From: Gillisia lutea
Lineage (GTDB): Bacteria; Bacteroidota; Bacteroidia; Flavobacteriales; Flavobacteriaceae
Direction: 5' to 3'
Length of the DNA stretch: 64,000 nt
Assembly (NCBI RefSeq): GCF_021568705.1
Contig: NZ_JAKGTH010000006.1
Location: 372,001 to 436,000, forward strand
The notes beneath the pieces are model-generated. The model worked only from the letters and a program-made list of their open reading frames with translations. It did not search any database and was not told where the DNA came from. This document shows, piece after piece, positions 17,146 to 26,804 of this stretch (position 1 is its first letter; each line of letters opens with the position of its first letter). A program made the translations under genes and the position numbers.

Positions 17146-17745
17146 ATGGATTATAAAAGCCTAGCTATAAAAATAATTGATTTGAGAAATGCCGACCTAA
17201 AACTGAGGAGCAAACTTATTAATGAGGGAAAACTAGGTGAAGGATATACTAAAGAAATGGAAAAGCTGCATAACCTAAATGCGAAGTTATTGAATGATAT
17301 TATTGAAACCGCAGGCTATCCAACAGTTGATAAAGTTGGTAAAGAAGCAAGTGAAGCAGCCTGGTTTGTAATACAACATTCAATTGCACAGCCTGCTTTT
17401 ATGAAAAAATGTGCTGAACTATTAAAAAAAGCTGTACTTGAAAATAAAGCAGAAGCAACGAATCTAGCTTATCTAACAGATCGAATTGCGGTATTTGAAG
17501 GAAAAAAACAGCTGTATGGAACTCAATTTGACTGGGACAAAACCGGGAAATTAAGTCCGAATGAAATTGACGATCTAGCTAAAGTTAATCAAAGAAGAAA
17601 ATCTCTTGGCCTCAATACCCTTGAAGAACAAACCTTAATTATTAGAAAACGGGCAGAAAATGAAAGTCAATTTCCACCTACCAATCTTAAACAAAGAGAA
17701 CAGGAAATTAATGAGTGGAGGAAATTAGTAGGGTGGATAAAATAA
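17146..17745 (+). CDS. DUF6624 domain protein
   Basis: The product is 199 residues without signal peptide or membrane segments. It has the DUF6624 pattern: the helical N-terminus, GYPTVDKVGKEASEAAWFVI with QHSIAQPAFMKKC at about 58-90, LAYLTDRIAVFEGKKQLYGT with QFDWD, and INQRRKSLGLNTLEEQ-like text near 150. These proteins are common as solitary genes in Bacteroidota and their function is unknown. It stands alone between ackA and a small membrane-protein gene. Confidence 0.75.
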   Translation: MDYKSLAIKIIDLRNADLKLRSKLINEGKLGEGYTKEMEKLHNLNAKLLNDIIETAGYPTVDKVGKEASEAAWFVIQHSIAQPAFMKKCAELLKKAVLENKAEATNLAYLTDRIAVFEGKKQLYGTQFDWDKTGKLSPNEIDDLAKVNQRRKSLGLNTLEEQTLIIRKRAENESQFPPTNLKQREQEINEWRKLVGWIK

Positions 17746-17914
17746 AAATATTCCACAGACATTATCTCACGGAAATCAACTTTATTTTAGTAATTTAAAT
17801 TCTCGATAATTTAACTAATGAAGTCTGATAAATTCCAATCATTATCCTGATACTTGAAGAGACATTATAAACGAACTTGTTTCAAATATGTCATAACTCA
17901 TTCCCCTTTTTAAT

Positions 17915-18199
17915 ATGAAAAAATCCAGGTTAACTATAATTATTTCCGTGATCATCTTCTTACTGCTCATTCCATTAATCGCCATGCAGTTTACGAATGA
18001 AGTTCAATGGTCGCTATTTGATTTTATTGTTGCCGCTATCTTACTTTTTAGCACGGGACTTACTATTCATTTCATGATGAATAAAATAAAAACCACCAAA
18101 TACCGTATCCTCTTATCCATATTCATTCTTTGCATCCTCCTGCTATTATGGGCAGAACTCGCTGTAGGAATATTCGGAAGTCCCATAAGTGGAAGCTAG
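17915..18199 (+). CDS. small three-helix membrane protein
   Basis: The product is 94 residues with three predicted membrane helices (about 7-27, 33-53, 63-83). The conserved-looking tail WAELAVGIFGSPISGS recurs in small unnamed membrane proteins of Bacteroidota. It converges with the LytTR response regulator gene (25 bases between stops). The function is unknown; proximity to a LytTR two-component pair is only suggestive. Confidence 0.65.
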   Translation: MKKSRLTIIISVIIFLLLIPLIAMQFTNEVQWSLFDFIVAAILLFSTGLTIHFMMNKIKTTKYRILLSIFILCILLLLWAELAVGIFGSPISGS

Positions 18200-18224
18200 A
18201 AAATTTACAGCTCATATTGAAAGG

Positions 18225-18926
18225 TTAGGCTTTTAGAAGACTATCTACTTGTGATTTATAAAACTTTCCAATTGGAATATGCCAGTCAGCTACTAAAATT
18301 CTGTTTCCTTCAATACTCAATATGTTCTTCCTGGCAACGATAAATGATTTGTGCACACGTATAAATCGCTCATCGTTTAATTTTTCCACCATATCTGAAA
18401 TTTTCGACCGCACCAATAATTGGTTTCCTTTCAAAATTACTTTTGAATAATTTCCTGCTGCTTCAACATATAGAATGTCATCCAACTTTATCTGGATATG
18501 CTTTTTATCTGAGTAGAGAAAAATGAACCCTAATTTAGGATTGACTTCATGCTCAACAATTGATGTTTGTTTTTGCTCTTCCTGTAATGCTTTATTTACT
18601 GCTCTTAAAAATCGTTCAAAACTAAATGGCTTTAAAAGATAATCTGTGATCTCTAGTTCATATCCTTCCACAGCAAATTCCTTATAGGCCGTTGTCACAA
18701 TGACTTTAGGAGAATTAGGTAAAGACCTTAAAAAATCAAAACCCTTAAGTTTTGGCATATTTAAATCTAAAAAAATCAAATCGACCGAATTCTTTCTTAA
18801 ATATTCCAAGGCTTCTAAGGCATCATAACAACGCTTCGCCAGAACTAAATCTGGGATTAAATCGCAATAATCTTTTATAATTTCATGAGCCATATGCTCA
18901 TCATCTATAATCAGGTATTTGCTCAT
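18225..18926 (-). CDS. LytTR-family response regulator
   Basis: The product is 233 residues. A receiver domain covers 1-120 (YLIIDDEHMAHEII; phosphoacceptor Asp in DLIFLDLNMPKLKGFDFL; VIVTTAYKEFAVEGYELEIT with DYLLKPFSFERFLRAV). A LytTR DNA-binding domain covers about 135-233 (IKLDDILYVEAAGNYSKVIL, ERFIRVHKSFIVARKNILSI). Its start overlaps the kinase stop by four bases (ATGA), so the two are translationally coupled. Such pairs control envelope or quorum-type genes in many bacteria; the target here is not known. Confidence 0.93.
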   Translation of the reverse strand: MSKYLIIDDEHMAHEIIKDYCDLIPDLVLAKRCYDALEALEYLRKNSVDLIFLDLNMPKLKGFDFLRSLPNSPKVIVTTAYKEFAVEGYELEITDYLLKPFSFERFLRAVNKALQEEQKQTSIVEHEVNPKLGFIFLYSDKKHIQIKLDDILYVEAAGNYSKVILKGNQLLVRSKISDMVEKLNDERFIRVHKSFIVARKNILSIEGNRILVADWHIPIGKFYKSQVDSLLKA

Positions 18927-19741
18927 TTCTTTAATTGTAAAAATGCTTTAAAAACCGAATCTTCCTGTGAAAGTTCAAGAGCATGTTTATTAGAATAGAC
19001 TAATTCCAGCCGTCGCTTCAAATTTTTGATCCCAATTCCATTCTTTTCAGGTAGTTCATTTATATCAAAGTTATTACTAATTTCAAAATTGAGTATTTTC
19101 TCATAAGAACTAAGTTTAATATGAATAAACGCATTTTCTGTAAGATTTTCAACACCATGTTTAAAAGCATTTTCCAATAAAATAATAAACATTAAAGGCA
19201 GTACTTTTTCATTTTCATTTTCCACATAGACGTCAAACTGTATATCGATTTGTTTATGATAACGTATTTTATTCAATTCGATAAAGTTCTCTAAATAACT
19301 TATTTCCTCACTCAATGTAACCTGATTTTTTTCACCTTCGTAAATACTATAGCGCATCAAGCCTGATAGTTTTAAAATAAGGCTTTTAGCCGTTTCGGCG
19401 TCTTTTCCTACCATCCCATAAAGGTTGTTTAGCATATTAAAAAAGAAATGTGGGTTTACCTGACTCTGTAGATGCAATAGCTCGTTTCTTTTCTTTTCAT
19501 TTTTTAAGCTTACTATCGACTTTAACTGAACCACAAGCCAGATAAAGCCTAAAATTAATAATAAGAGATAATAGACAATGATGGTGAAACCTAAAGCCGA
19601 AGGGTAGCCTTCGAGAAAAACTATTGATTCTTTGCCTAGAAATACTATTTGATAGGTGGTTATACCAAGTGGTATTACAATAGTTAAAAAAACTATGATC
19701 TTGATAAGTAACCAAATATTACTATTTAATGTAAAATTCAT
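18923..19741 (-). CDS. LytS/YpdA-type sensor histidine kinase
   Basis: The product is 272 residues with two N-terminal membrane helices (about 8-30 and 48-72). A His_kinase domain shows LLHLQSQVNPHFFFNMLNNL with the phospho-accepting His, and a compact ATPase region with LMFIILLENAFKHGVENL (N box) and NGIGIKNLKRRLELVY (G box). No periplasmic sensor domain of any size is present, so the signal is probably sensed in or near the membrane. Partner of the LytTR regulator with a four-base overlap. Confidence 0.92.
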   Translation of the reverse strand: MNFTLNSNIWLLIKIIVFLTIVIPLGITTYQIVFLGKESIVFLEGYPSALGFTIIVYYLLLLILGFIWLVVQLKSIVSLKNEKKRNELLHLQSQVNPHFFFNMLNNLYGMVGKDAETAKSLILKLSGLMRYSIYEGEKNQVTLSEEISYLENFIELNKIRYHKQIDIQFDVYVENENEKVLPLMFIILLENAFKHGVENLTENAFIHIKLSSYEKILNFEISNNFDINELPEKNGIGIKNLKRRLELVYSNKHALELSQEDSVFKAFLQLKK

Positions 19742-19957
19742 ACTGCAAAATACTCAGATTATAAGTAAGCGCTTAAAAATAGTGACCAAGGACTTATAAT
19801 AACGTTTGAATGTCTAATAAATAGGGACGTACTGGCTTTATATACACATTTAGTGTTTACATCTCCAACATTGAACTCTTCATCACAAATATTTAAATAT
19901 CGGTAGTTTGAAGTTAATATTTGCTTTCAGAAGAACATCAACCTAATATAATTCACA

Positions 19958-21130
19958 ATGAAAGCTAGATTTTTCAGATACTTAAAGCATCTAAGTTTAA
20001 CCTTTTTAGTAATACTCTTAATTGCAGTTCCCATTGGACTTTATCATGGGGCACAACTAAGTTATGGGCATAATCCCACACGTCTTAATTTTGACGGCGA
20101 AGGACCTTATGCATTTTATAAAAATGATAGTACTTTACTGGTCAAGTATATTAAAGGAAATAAAGAAGATGGTTTCTACTTAGATGAAAAGGAATACGCT
20201 GCAGAAGAATCTATTCCCGCAAAAGTATTTTTCCCTTTAGACTCAACTTCGTTCGATTTTAATATCGATACCCATTTTGAATCTCCAAAAAGTGTTTATA
20301 ATGATGAAAATAAGATTTTAGCCATTTCTGATATAGAAAGCGGTTTTAAGTCGTTTCGAGATTTTTTAATAAGTAATAAAGTAATCGATAAAAAACTACA
20401 CTGGAGTTTCGGAAAAAACCACCTGGTGCTGGTGGGTGATTTTGTAGACAGAGGCTTTTCTACCACCCAGGTATTATGGTTTATTTACAAATTAGAACAG
20501 GAAGCCAGGAAACAGGGAGGTAATGTTCATTTCATCATAGGGAATCATGAATTAAAGAACATGTATGGCGATTACGAAGCATCTTCTTTAAAATATACTT
20601 TTGTCGCTTCTATGCTAGGCAAAACACAGGCCGGCCTGTATGGTAAAAAATCAGTCCTGGGAAATTGGTTATCAAGTAAAAATACCATCGAATCCATAAA
20701 TGGAAATATATTCGTGCATGGTGGGCTTCATCCCGATATTGCAGAACTAAACATGTCGCTTCAACAAATTAATGATTATTTAAGATCAACGTATTATACG
20801 GCACCATATCCAAAAGTGAATAAGGATGAAAAGGAATTACTAATCTCATCTAAAACAGGTATTAGCTGGTATCGGGGTTATTTTAAAGAAGACCTGAATC
20901 AGGATGAAATTGAGCGACCGTTAAAGAAGTTTAACGCGAAAACAGTCATCGTAGGGCATACCCTGCAATATAAAGTGAAAAAATTCTATAACGGGAAGGT
21001 ATTTGGTATAGATGTTAAACATTCTAATGATTACCATAAGAACTGGCCGGATTATGGTTCTGAAGGACTGTTCATTTCAGGAGATGATTACTATAGAGTT
21101 TTAGATAAGGGAGAAAAATTGAAGTTATAA
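19958..21130 (+). CDS. membrane-anchored calcineurin-like metallophosphoesterase
   Basis: The product is 390 residues. An N-terminal signal-anchor (LSLTFLVILLIAVPIGLYHG) places the catalytic part in the periplasm. Metallophosphoesterase motifs are ISDIESGFKSF near 122, VLVGDFVDRGFSTTQ near 150, IIGNHELKNMYGDYE near 180, VHGGLHPDIAEL near 253 and VIVGHTLQYKV near 332. The first motif reads D-x-E where the common form is D-x-H. It is closest to Shewanella-type/PPP-like phosphatases; the substrate is not known. The gene stands alone. Confidence 0.85.
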   Translation: MKARFFRYLKHLSLTFLVILLIAVPIGLYHGAQLSYGHNPTRLNFDGEGPYAFYKNDSTLLVKYIKGNKEDGFYLDEKEYAAEESIPAKVFFPLDSTSFDFNIDTHFESPKSVYNDENKILAISDIESGFKSFRDFLISNKVIDKKLHWSFGKNHLVLVGDFVDRGFSTTQVLWFIYKLEQEARKQGGNVHFIIGNHELKNMYGDYEASSLKYTFVASMLGKTQAGLYGKKSVLGNWLSSKNTIESINGNIFVHGGLHPDIAELNMSLQQINDYLRSTYYTAPYPKVNKDEKELLISSKTGISWYRGYFKEDLNQDEIERPLKKFNAKTVIVGHTLQYKVKKFYNGKVFGIDVKHSNDYHKNWPDYGSEGLFISGDDYYRVLDKGEKLKL

Positions 21131-21365
21131 TTAATTCAACATAGCATATTCTCACCTGTGGCCATTCAGCTAAAAGAAAATTTGTAGATCAAGCATCAAA
21201 ACCTAAACTAACAAATCCTTATCTTCACTACCAACATTTATGGATATACGAGACTGTAGCCATCATTACTTAGTGAATGATATATTACAATTTAGTAATT
21301 TCAGTTATCAATTAATTAAACAGACTAGTCCAGTAATTATTCAACTGTAATTCATTTAAACAAAC

Positions 21366-21908
21366 ATGAATGAACCCAAAAAAATTGCAATTCTTAGAGG
21401 GATTAACGTTGGAGGAAAAAGAAAGATCTTGATGGCCGACTTAAAAATGTTATGTGAAAAATTAGAACTGCAAGAAGTTAAAACTTATATCCAAAGTGGA
21501 AATCTAATATTTAGCTCACACGAACAGAATTCTGACATAGAAAACAAACTGGAAAAAACAATTTCCGATGAATATGGTTTTGAAGTTCCTGTAATTGTTA
21601 GGACCTCAACAGAACTTCTTAGCCTAGTCAACAAAAACCCTTTTTATAATTCAAAAGCCGATATCAATAAATTACATATTACTTTTTTAAAATTTAGAGC
21701 TGCTAAAGAAGATATTGATCATGTCCTAACATGTACCCATGAACCTGACAGATTTATTATTGATGGCAAAGAGGTTTTTCTTTATTGTGAAGGTAAATAT
21801 CATCAATCGAAACTAACTAACAACTTTTTTGAAAAAAAACTGAAAGTTCCTGCAACAACAAGAAACTGGAAAACCATTTTAAAACTTTTGGAATTAAGCA
21901 AGTATTAA
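21366..21908 (+). CDS. DUF1697 family protein
   Basis: The product is 180 residues and a full-length match to DUF1697: KKIAILRGINVGGKRKILMA, LEKLELQ-like text then VKTYIQSGNLIFSS, FEVPVIVRTSTELLSLVNKN, DRFIIDGKEVFLYCEGKYHQ, and the closing SKLTNNFFEKKLKVPATTRN with WKTILKLLEL. The family is widespread and structurally characterised but without a settled function. It converges with ligD, whose stop lies 10 bases away. Confidence 0.9.
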   Translation: MNEPKKIAILRGINVGGKRKILMADLKMLCEKLELQEVKTYIQSGNLIFSSHEQNSDIENKLEKTISDEYGFEVPVIVRTSTELLSLVNKNPFYNSKADINKLHITFLKFRAAKEDIDHVLTCTHEPDRFIIDGKEVFLYCEGKYHQSKLTNNFFEKKLKVPATTRNWKTILKLLELSKY

Positions 21909-21917
21909 AGGGCCTTA

Positions 21918-24350
21918 CTAGCCTTCCAGTCTTTGAATGGCATCCATCATATCAGTTTCAAGTGATAATACATTTGTAAACAAATCTCCTTTCTCCTGAA
22001 TTCGGCTTTGCATATTTTTGATATTGAAATCTAATATTTTGAGTCCTGACTTAACCTCCTCCCATTTTAACGGAGCAGAGACGGGAGCACCCGGTTTTGG
22101 ACGTAAACAATATGGTCCAGCTATAGTTTGCCCTCGTCTGTTTTGAAGATAATCGAGATAGATCTTTCCCTTTCTATCCTTTACAGCTCTAACCATACTG
22201 GTAAGCTGAGGCACTTTTTGTTCGATAAAATAGCAAATGAGCTTAGTGAAATTCCTGGCTTCTTCATAGGTGTATTTTGCATTCAAAGGGATATAAATGT
22301 GTAGACCACTTGAACCTGATGTCTTACAAAAACCTTTAATTTTCGCATCATCTAAAACCTCCTTTGCAGCTTGAGCCACAGTTATAACTTCTTCAAAAGT
22401 GTTTTCTTTCGACGGATCTAAGTCTATAATTGTATAATCTGGATACTCTAAATTATTTAAGCGAGAGTGCCATGGGTTAATTTCTATACATCCTAAATTA
22501 GCCATATATAAAAGGCTTGCTTCATTTTGGCATAAAAAATAATTTATATCCTTCTTTGAAGATGCTGAAAAGATCTCCTCTGTCTCGATCCACACGGGTA
22601 AATTTTCATTGTCCTTCTGATAAAACCCGGCACTTTTAATACCATCAGGATGCCGATGTAAATTTTGAGGCCTATCTTTTAAGTACGGTAAGATATAGTC
22701 AGAAATATTCAGATAATAATCTATAAGGTCATATTTTGTATAACCACTTTCTGGCCATAGCAGCTTATCTAAATTAGAAATTGGCACCTCAAAACCACCT
22801 ACCTCTAAAGTATTGGTGCCGGAATTAGAAAAATTAGCAGTAGCTACTTTCTTTTTGTCACCTGGAGCTGAAATTTCATGAGGTATTTTATCATTACGTA
22901 AGCCTTTATAAATGGGGTGACGCATAATACCATTTTTTGTCCATTCCGAAAATTTCACTTCACAAATCAATAGCGGACTTACCCAATGTGGAGTGCGGCT
23001 TTGCAGATTTGGCTTTCGCTTAAATGGGTGTTTTTCTACTTCCAATTTTTCCAATTGCGCCAGTAACTCACGCTGATCTTTAACCGAAAAACCCGATCCG
23101 CAATTCCCAATATATTTCAATTCATCCCCCTTATACATTCCAAGTATTAAACTCCCAAAAACAGCTCCCCCACCTACCGAATCGGTATAACCACATATAA
23201 TAGCCTCTTCAGTCTCAACAGCCTTTATCTTTAGCCATTTCTCACTTCGATACCCCGGGGAATATTTTGAATCTATTTTTTTTGCCATTACGCCCTCCAT
23301 CCCGGCATCTACGGCTTTTTTATATAGTGCAGCACCCATTCCCTCCACATGATCACAATAAAGTGTGTAAGTTAAATTTTCAATCACTTCGGGAATTAGG
23401 CTTTTTCTTTCAAGTAAGTTCAGGTCGACCATGCTATGCCCATTAAGATAAAGCATATCAAACACATAGTATCGTAATGCGCCAGAAGTACTTTCATCAT
23501 AATTTTGCAATGCCTGAAACTGGGGCAATCCATCCTCATTCACCACTACTACCTCGCCATCTAAAATAACATCATGGTCCATTAGTTCCAAATCTTTAAC
23601 CAGTGCCTTAAACTTCTCATTATAGTTAATTCCGTTACGAGAATAAAGTTGCACTTTCCCTTCTTTAATTTGAACCATTACCCTGTAACCATCCCATTTT
23701 AACTCATAAACCCATGCTTTATCATTGAAAATCTCCTTTATAGAAGTAGCTAACATAGGTTTTACAAACTCGCCGGGATTAAGCTTCTTTACCGGAGTGT
23801 TTTTATTCCTTGCGGTAGTAGAAGTGTCGGAAAAGACCTCGGCATCATATTCAAGATCTGTAGAATATTTGTCTTTTTTCTTAATAAGTAGCCAGTGGTT
23901 ATTAGCCTCCCGGCGCTTAGTATGTACCAGAGCAAATGCACCTCTTATCTTCTTGCCAAAGAACTCAATTTTGAGATCTCCTTTTTCCAATTGCTCGACG
24001 AGATTCATGTCTTCATATTCCGCAGCAATTCTATAAGTACCTTCATCCCAAATTTTCATAACTCCCGCCCCATAATTACCTTTTGGTATGGTCCCGTGAA
24101 AGCTAAGGTATTTTACCGGGTGATCTTCGGTTTGTATGGCCAGGCGCTTATCATTGGGATTCATCGAGGGACCTTTGGGTACAGCCCAACTTTTTAACAC
24201 CCCTTCCATCTCCAATCGTAAATCATAATGTAGCCTACTGGCATGATGTCTTTGAATTACAAATCTTCCGGCATTATCATCACTTAGTTCTGCCGCGGGC
24301 TCTGGTGTTTTGCTAAAATCTCGCTTTTTATTATAATCCTCGAGTGCCAT
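21918..24350 (-). CDS. ligD: ATP-dependent DNA ligase D (phosphoesterase-ligase-polymerase)
   Basis: The product is 810 residues with three catalytic domains in PE-Lig-Pol order. The 3'-phosphoesterase (about 20-170) has RHHASRLHYDLRLEMEG and WAVPKGPSMNPNDKRLA. The ligase (about 195-500) has the nucleotidyl-Lys motif ELKWDGYRVMVQ near 220 and DGEVVVVNEDGLPQFQALQN. The polymerase/primase (about 525-800) has LHRHPDGIKSAGFYQKD near 565, TIIDLDPSKENTFEEV near 643 and GFCKTSGSSGLHIYIPL. It repairs double-strand breaks with Ku by non-homologous end joining. ku starts 3 bases upstream in the same operon. Domain order varies between phyla; this arrangement is common in Bacteroidota and Proteobacteria. 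Confidence 0.97.
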   Translation of the reverse strand: MALEDYNKKRDFSKTPEPAAELSDDNAGRFVIQRHHASRLHYDLRLEMEGVLKSWAVPKGPSMNPNDKRLAIQTEDHPVKYLSFHGTIPKGNYGAGVMKIWDEGTYRIAAEYEDMNLVEQLEKGDLKIEFFGKKIRGAFALVHTKRREANNHWLLIKKKDKYSTDLEYDAEVFSDTSTTARNKNTPVKKLNPGEFVKPMLATSIKEIFNDKAWVYELKWDGYRVMVQIKEGKVQLYSRNGINYNEKFKALVKDLELMDHDVILDGEVVVVNEDGLPQFQALQNYDESTSGALRYYVFDMLYLNGHSMVDLNLLERKSLIPEVIENLTYTLYCDHVEGMGAALYKKAVDAGMEGVMAKKIDSKYSPGYRSEKWLKIKAVETEEAIICGYTDSVGGGAVFGSLILGMYKGDELKYIGNCGSGFSVKDQRELLAQLEKLEVEKHPFKRKPNLQSRTPHWVSPLLICEVKFSEWTKNGIMRHPIYKGLRNDKIPHEISAPGDKKKVATANFSNSGTNTLEVGGFEVPISNLDKLLWPESGYTKYDLIDYYLNISDYILPYLKDRPQNLHRHPDGIKSAGFYQKDNENLPVWIETEEIFSASSKKDINYFLCQNEASLLYMANLGCIEINPWHSRLNNLEYPDYTIIDLDPSKENTFEEVITVAQAAKEVLDDAKIKGFCKTSGSSGLHIYIPLNAKYTYEEARNFTKLICYFIEQKVPQLTSMVRAVKDRKGKIYLDYLQNRRGQTIAGPYCLRPKPGAPVSAPLKWEEVKSGLKILDFNIKNMQSRIQEKGDLFTNVLSLETDMMDAIQRLEG

Positions 24351-24353
24351 TTA

Positions 24354-25130
24354 CTAAGATGCTTTACTCTTTTTCCTTTTCTCTAAACTGGCTTTTAGTT
24401 GTGCCATTAAATCTTTTGCAGGCGTGGGTTTACTTTCAAATTTTTCAGGTTTCTTTACTTTACCCGTCGATTTAGCATTTATTATTTTCATCAACTGTTC
24501 ATTGTACACATCTTTATATTTCTTAAGATCAAATTTATCAGTGTATTGGTCAATTAAATTGATGGCCATATCTACTTCTTTTTTAGTAATCTTAGTTGAA
24601 GATAATTTCAGTTCGCCCGGGTCTCGAATCTCATCTTCAAATCTTATCACATGAAGCACAAGTGCATTCTTGTAAAGTCCGATAAGGCTCAGGTGTTCCT
24701 TTTGGCGCATCACAAAGGTTGCGACTCCCACTTTTTTGGTCTTTTTTAAAGCATCCCGCAATAGATTGTAAGATTTCCCTCCTTCTTTTTGAGGCTCCAG
24801 AAAATAGGGCTTTTTAAAGAGTACATCAGCCACATCAGCTTCATTTATAAACTCCTCTATATCGATGGTCTTGCTTTTCTTCAAATTGGCCTGCTCAAAA
24901 TCTTCTTTTTCCAAGACTATATAATTATCATCTTTTTTGAATCCCTTTACAATATCTTTCCACTCAACTTCTTTTCCCGTTTCTTCATTGACTCTTTTAT
25001 ATCGAATTCGAGCATTGTCATGCCTATCAAGCATATCCAGATCAAGTTTTCTATCTTCTGATCCTGAATATAACTTAATAGGTATTGACACAAGCCCGAA
25101 ACTGATGGATCCATTCCAAATTGATCTCAT
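24354..25130 (-). CDS. ku: Ku DNA-end-binding protein
   Basis: The product is 258 residues and a typical short bacterial Ku. It begins MRSIWNGSISFGLVSIPIKL, then HDNARIRYKRVNEETGKEVE, KGFKKDDNYIVLEKEDFEQA, FKKPYFLEPQKEGGKSYNLL, FVMRQKEHLSLIGLYKNALV and ELKLSSTKITKKEVDMAINL. The Lys-rich tail (about 228-258) resembles the extension that recruits LigD. It forms a ring homodimer on DNA ends. It lies between the zinc alcohol dehydrogenase gene (29 bases) and ligD (3 bases). Confidence 0.96.
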   Translation of the reverse strand: MRSIWNGSISFGLVSIPIKLYSGSEDRKLDLDMLDRHDNARIRYKRVNEETGKEVEWKDIVKGFKKDDNYIVLEKEDFEQANLKKSKTIDIEEFINEADVADVLFKKPYFLEPQKEGGKSYNLLRDALKKTKKVGVATFVMRQKEHLSLIGLYKNALVLHVIRFEDEIRDPGELKLSSTKITKKEVDMAINLIDQYTDKFDLKKYKDVYNEQLMKIINAKSTGKVKKPEKFESKPTPAKDLMAQLKASLEKRKKSKAS

Positions 25131-25159
25131 GTTTTATTTTTTAAAGTTAGAAAAGTGCA

Positions 25160-26308
25160 TTAAGGAGTTAATACAACTTTTACACAACCATCCTCCTTGT
25201 TTCTAAATTTTTTATATGCCTCAGGTGCATCCTCTAATTTCATGCGGTGAGTTATAATAAAGGATGGATCTATTTTTCCTTCCTCTACTTTTTTAAGAAG
25301 AGGCTCCAAATAATGCTGCATGTGGGTTTGGCCCATCTTCAAATTAAGGGATTTATTCATTGCCATACCAAAAGGTAGTCCATCCACCTTACCAAGATAT
25401 ACCCCAGGGATAGAAACGTTTCCAGCTTTTTTACAGGATTTAAAAATTTGTGCTAAGGCATCTGGTTGGGATGAATTTAAATTCTTTTTAAATCCTTCAG
25501 CCCCGTGAGCTTCAGCACCTACAGCATCAATACAACAATCTGGGCCTTTTCCTTTCGTCATTTCCATTAGTTGAGTATATACTTCATCTGCATCAACTGT
25601 CCTAATTACTTCAGCTTTTCCATGCTTTTCTGCCATATCCAATCGCTCTTTAACCACATCAATAGCGATTACACGTTTCGCCCCCAACATCCAGGCACTT
25701 TGGATGGCAAACTGACCCACTGGACCGCATCCCCATATGGCTACCGTATCACCACTTTTAATGTCAGCATTTTCAGCACCCATATATCCTGTTGGGAAAA
25801 TATCAGACAGAAAAAGAGATTGCTCATCAGTCAGCGAATCTGGAACTTTTATTGGCCCTACATCTGCATAGGGTACACGAACATATTCTGCCTGGCCTCC
25901 GGAAAAACCACCTAGCATATGCGAGAAACCAAAGAGCCCAGATATTGAATGACCTAAATTTTCTTTACAAAGTTCTTCGTTGGGGTTGGAGTTGTCACAA
26001 AGGGAATACAAATCATCGTCACAATACTGGCAATTACCACATGCAATGGTAAAAGGGACAACTACCCGATCCCCTATCTTAAGTGTTTTGACATCTTTAC
26101 CTACTTCTACAACTTCCCCCATAAATTCGTGCCCCAAAACATCACCCTTTTTCATGGTAGGCATTAAATCGCCATATATGTGCAAATCTGATCCGCAAAT
26201 AGCTGTTGATGTAACCTTAATTATAACATCTTGTGGGTCTTCAATCTTAGGATCTGGTACGTTGTCAATTCGTACATCCTCTTTTCCGTGATAACATAAT
26301 GCCTTCAT
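25160..26308 (-). CDS. zinc-dependent alcohol dehydrogenase (formaldehyde-dehydrogenase-like)
   Basis: The product is 382 residues of the medium-chain dehydrogenase superfamily. The catalytic zinc site is [11 protein letters not shown] with [12 protein letters not shown]. The structural zinc lobe is [15 protein letters not shown] at about 91-105. The Rossmann motif is [20 protein letters not shown] near 188. Length and the long insert resemble glutathione-independent formaldehyde dehydrogenase and related enzymes, so an aldehyde or alcohol substrate with NAD is expected; the exact one is unknown. It heads the operon with ku and ligD. The link may be stress-related co-expression rather than a direct repair role. 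Confidence 0.88.
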   Translation of the reverse strand: MKALCYHGKEDVRIDNVPDPKIEDPQDVIIKVTSTAICGSDLHIYGDLMPTMKKGDVLGHEFMGEVVEVGKDVKTLKIGDRVVVPFTIACGNCQYCDDDLYSLCDNSNPNEELCKENLGHSISGLFGFSHMLGGFSGGQAEYVRVPYADVGPIKVPDSLTDEQSLFLSDIFPTGYMGAENADIKSGDTVAIWGCGPVGQFAIQSAWMLGAKRVIAIDVVKERLDMAEKHGKAEVIRTVDADEVYTQLMEMTKGKGPDCCIDAVGAEAHGAEGFKKNLNSSQPDALAQIFKSCKKAGNVSIPGVYLGKVDGLPFGMAMNKSLNLKMGQTHMQHYLEPLLKKVEEGKIDPSFIITHRMKLEDAPEAYKKFRNKEDGCVKVVLTP

Positions 26309-26439
26309 AATAATTGAATTTTAGATTAAAAATTAGTTTTTACTAAATTTAGTTAATCATCATTAATTACAATTATTATTAACAAAAATTTGTTGTGTTA
26401 ACAATTTGTTGTGATTAAATCATAAAATTACATAATTAA

Positions 26440-26541
26440 ATGTGTTATCCCTATATTTGTTTGAGCAGAAACGCACTAGCAATATCTTTGGCTGTAGTAG
26501 TTATTGGCGGAATATTTGTCTCTTTGCAGCAAACCCGATAA
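26440..26541 (+). CDS. possible 33-residue membrane peptide
   Basis: This short frame from ATG 26440 to TAA 26541 encodes a single hydrophobic helix, SRNALAISLAVVVIGGIF followed by VSLQQTR. It lies in the 496-bp space between the adh gene and the envelope operon, and a hairpin plus T tract at 26599 could end its transcript. Against it, a TATATTTG promoter box overlaps the first codons (26452-26459). The alternative is a shorter frame from TTG at 26461. No family is recognised. The remainder of the gap (26309-26439 and 26640-26804) is AT-rich with no further gene. Confidence 0.3.
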   Translation: MCYPYICLSRNALAISLAVVVIGGIFVSLQQTR

Positions 26542-26598
26542 AAGAATAGATTTCACTAGCTATTTTTCAGTAGGAAAGAATACATTATACCAAGCTCT

Positions 26599-26635
26599 AA
26601 AAAAAAGCCTCTGTTTTCAAAGCGGCATTTTTTTT
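26599..26635 (+). terminator. hairpin with T tract between adh and envelope operons
   Basis: A run of eight A and GCC (26599-26609) faces GGC plus A and eight T (26624-26635) across a 14-base interior, the usual shape of terminators in this phylum, though the stem is imperfect. Nothing annotated by standard length limits lies upstream on this strand, which suggests a short transcript. Confidence 0.5.
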
Positions 26636-26804
26636 CCAAATAGTCGTTCCTATTAGGTATTTTAATCGAATCTTCTTACCGCGCTGTTTATCATTTAGTT
26701 ACATTCAAAAAATAAGATATCCTTTTCTTAAAACAGGCTTAATAATTCCTTGACCCTATTTCCGGCACCTCTCCTTAAATTACACTGAATTAATAATTTA
26801 GGTC

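Noticed and set aside
23725-24197. Open frames of about 100 codons on the strand opposite ligD
   Set aside because: Their translations are reverse shadows of conserved LigD motifs, with no signal or family similarity of their own.
25571-26291. Open frames of 86-114 codons opposite the zinc alcohol dehydrogenase gene
   Set aside because: Antisense to zinc-binding and Rossmann motifs; they have no recognisable domain.
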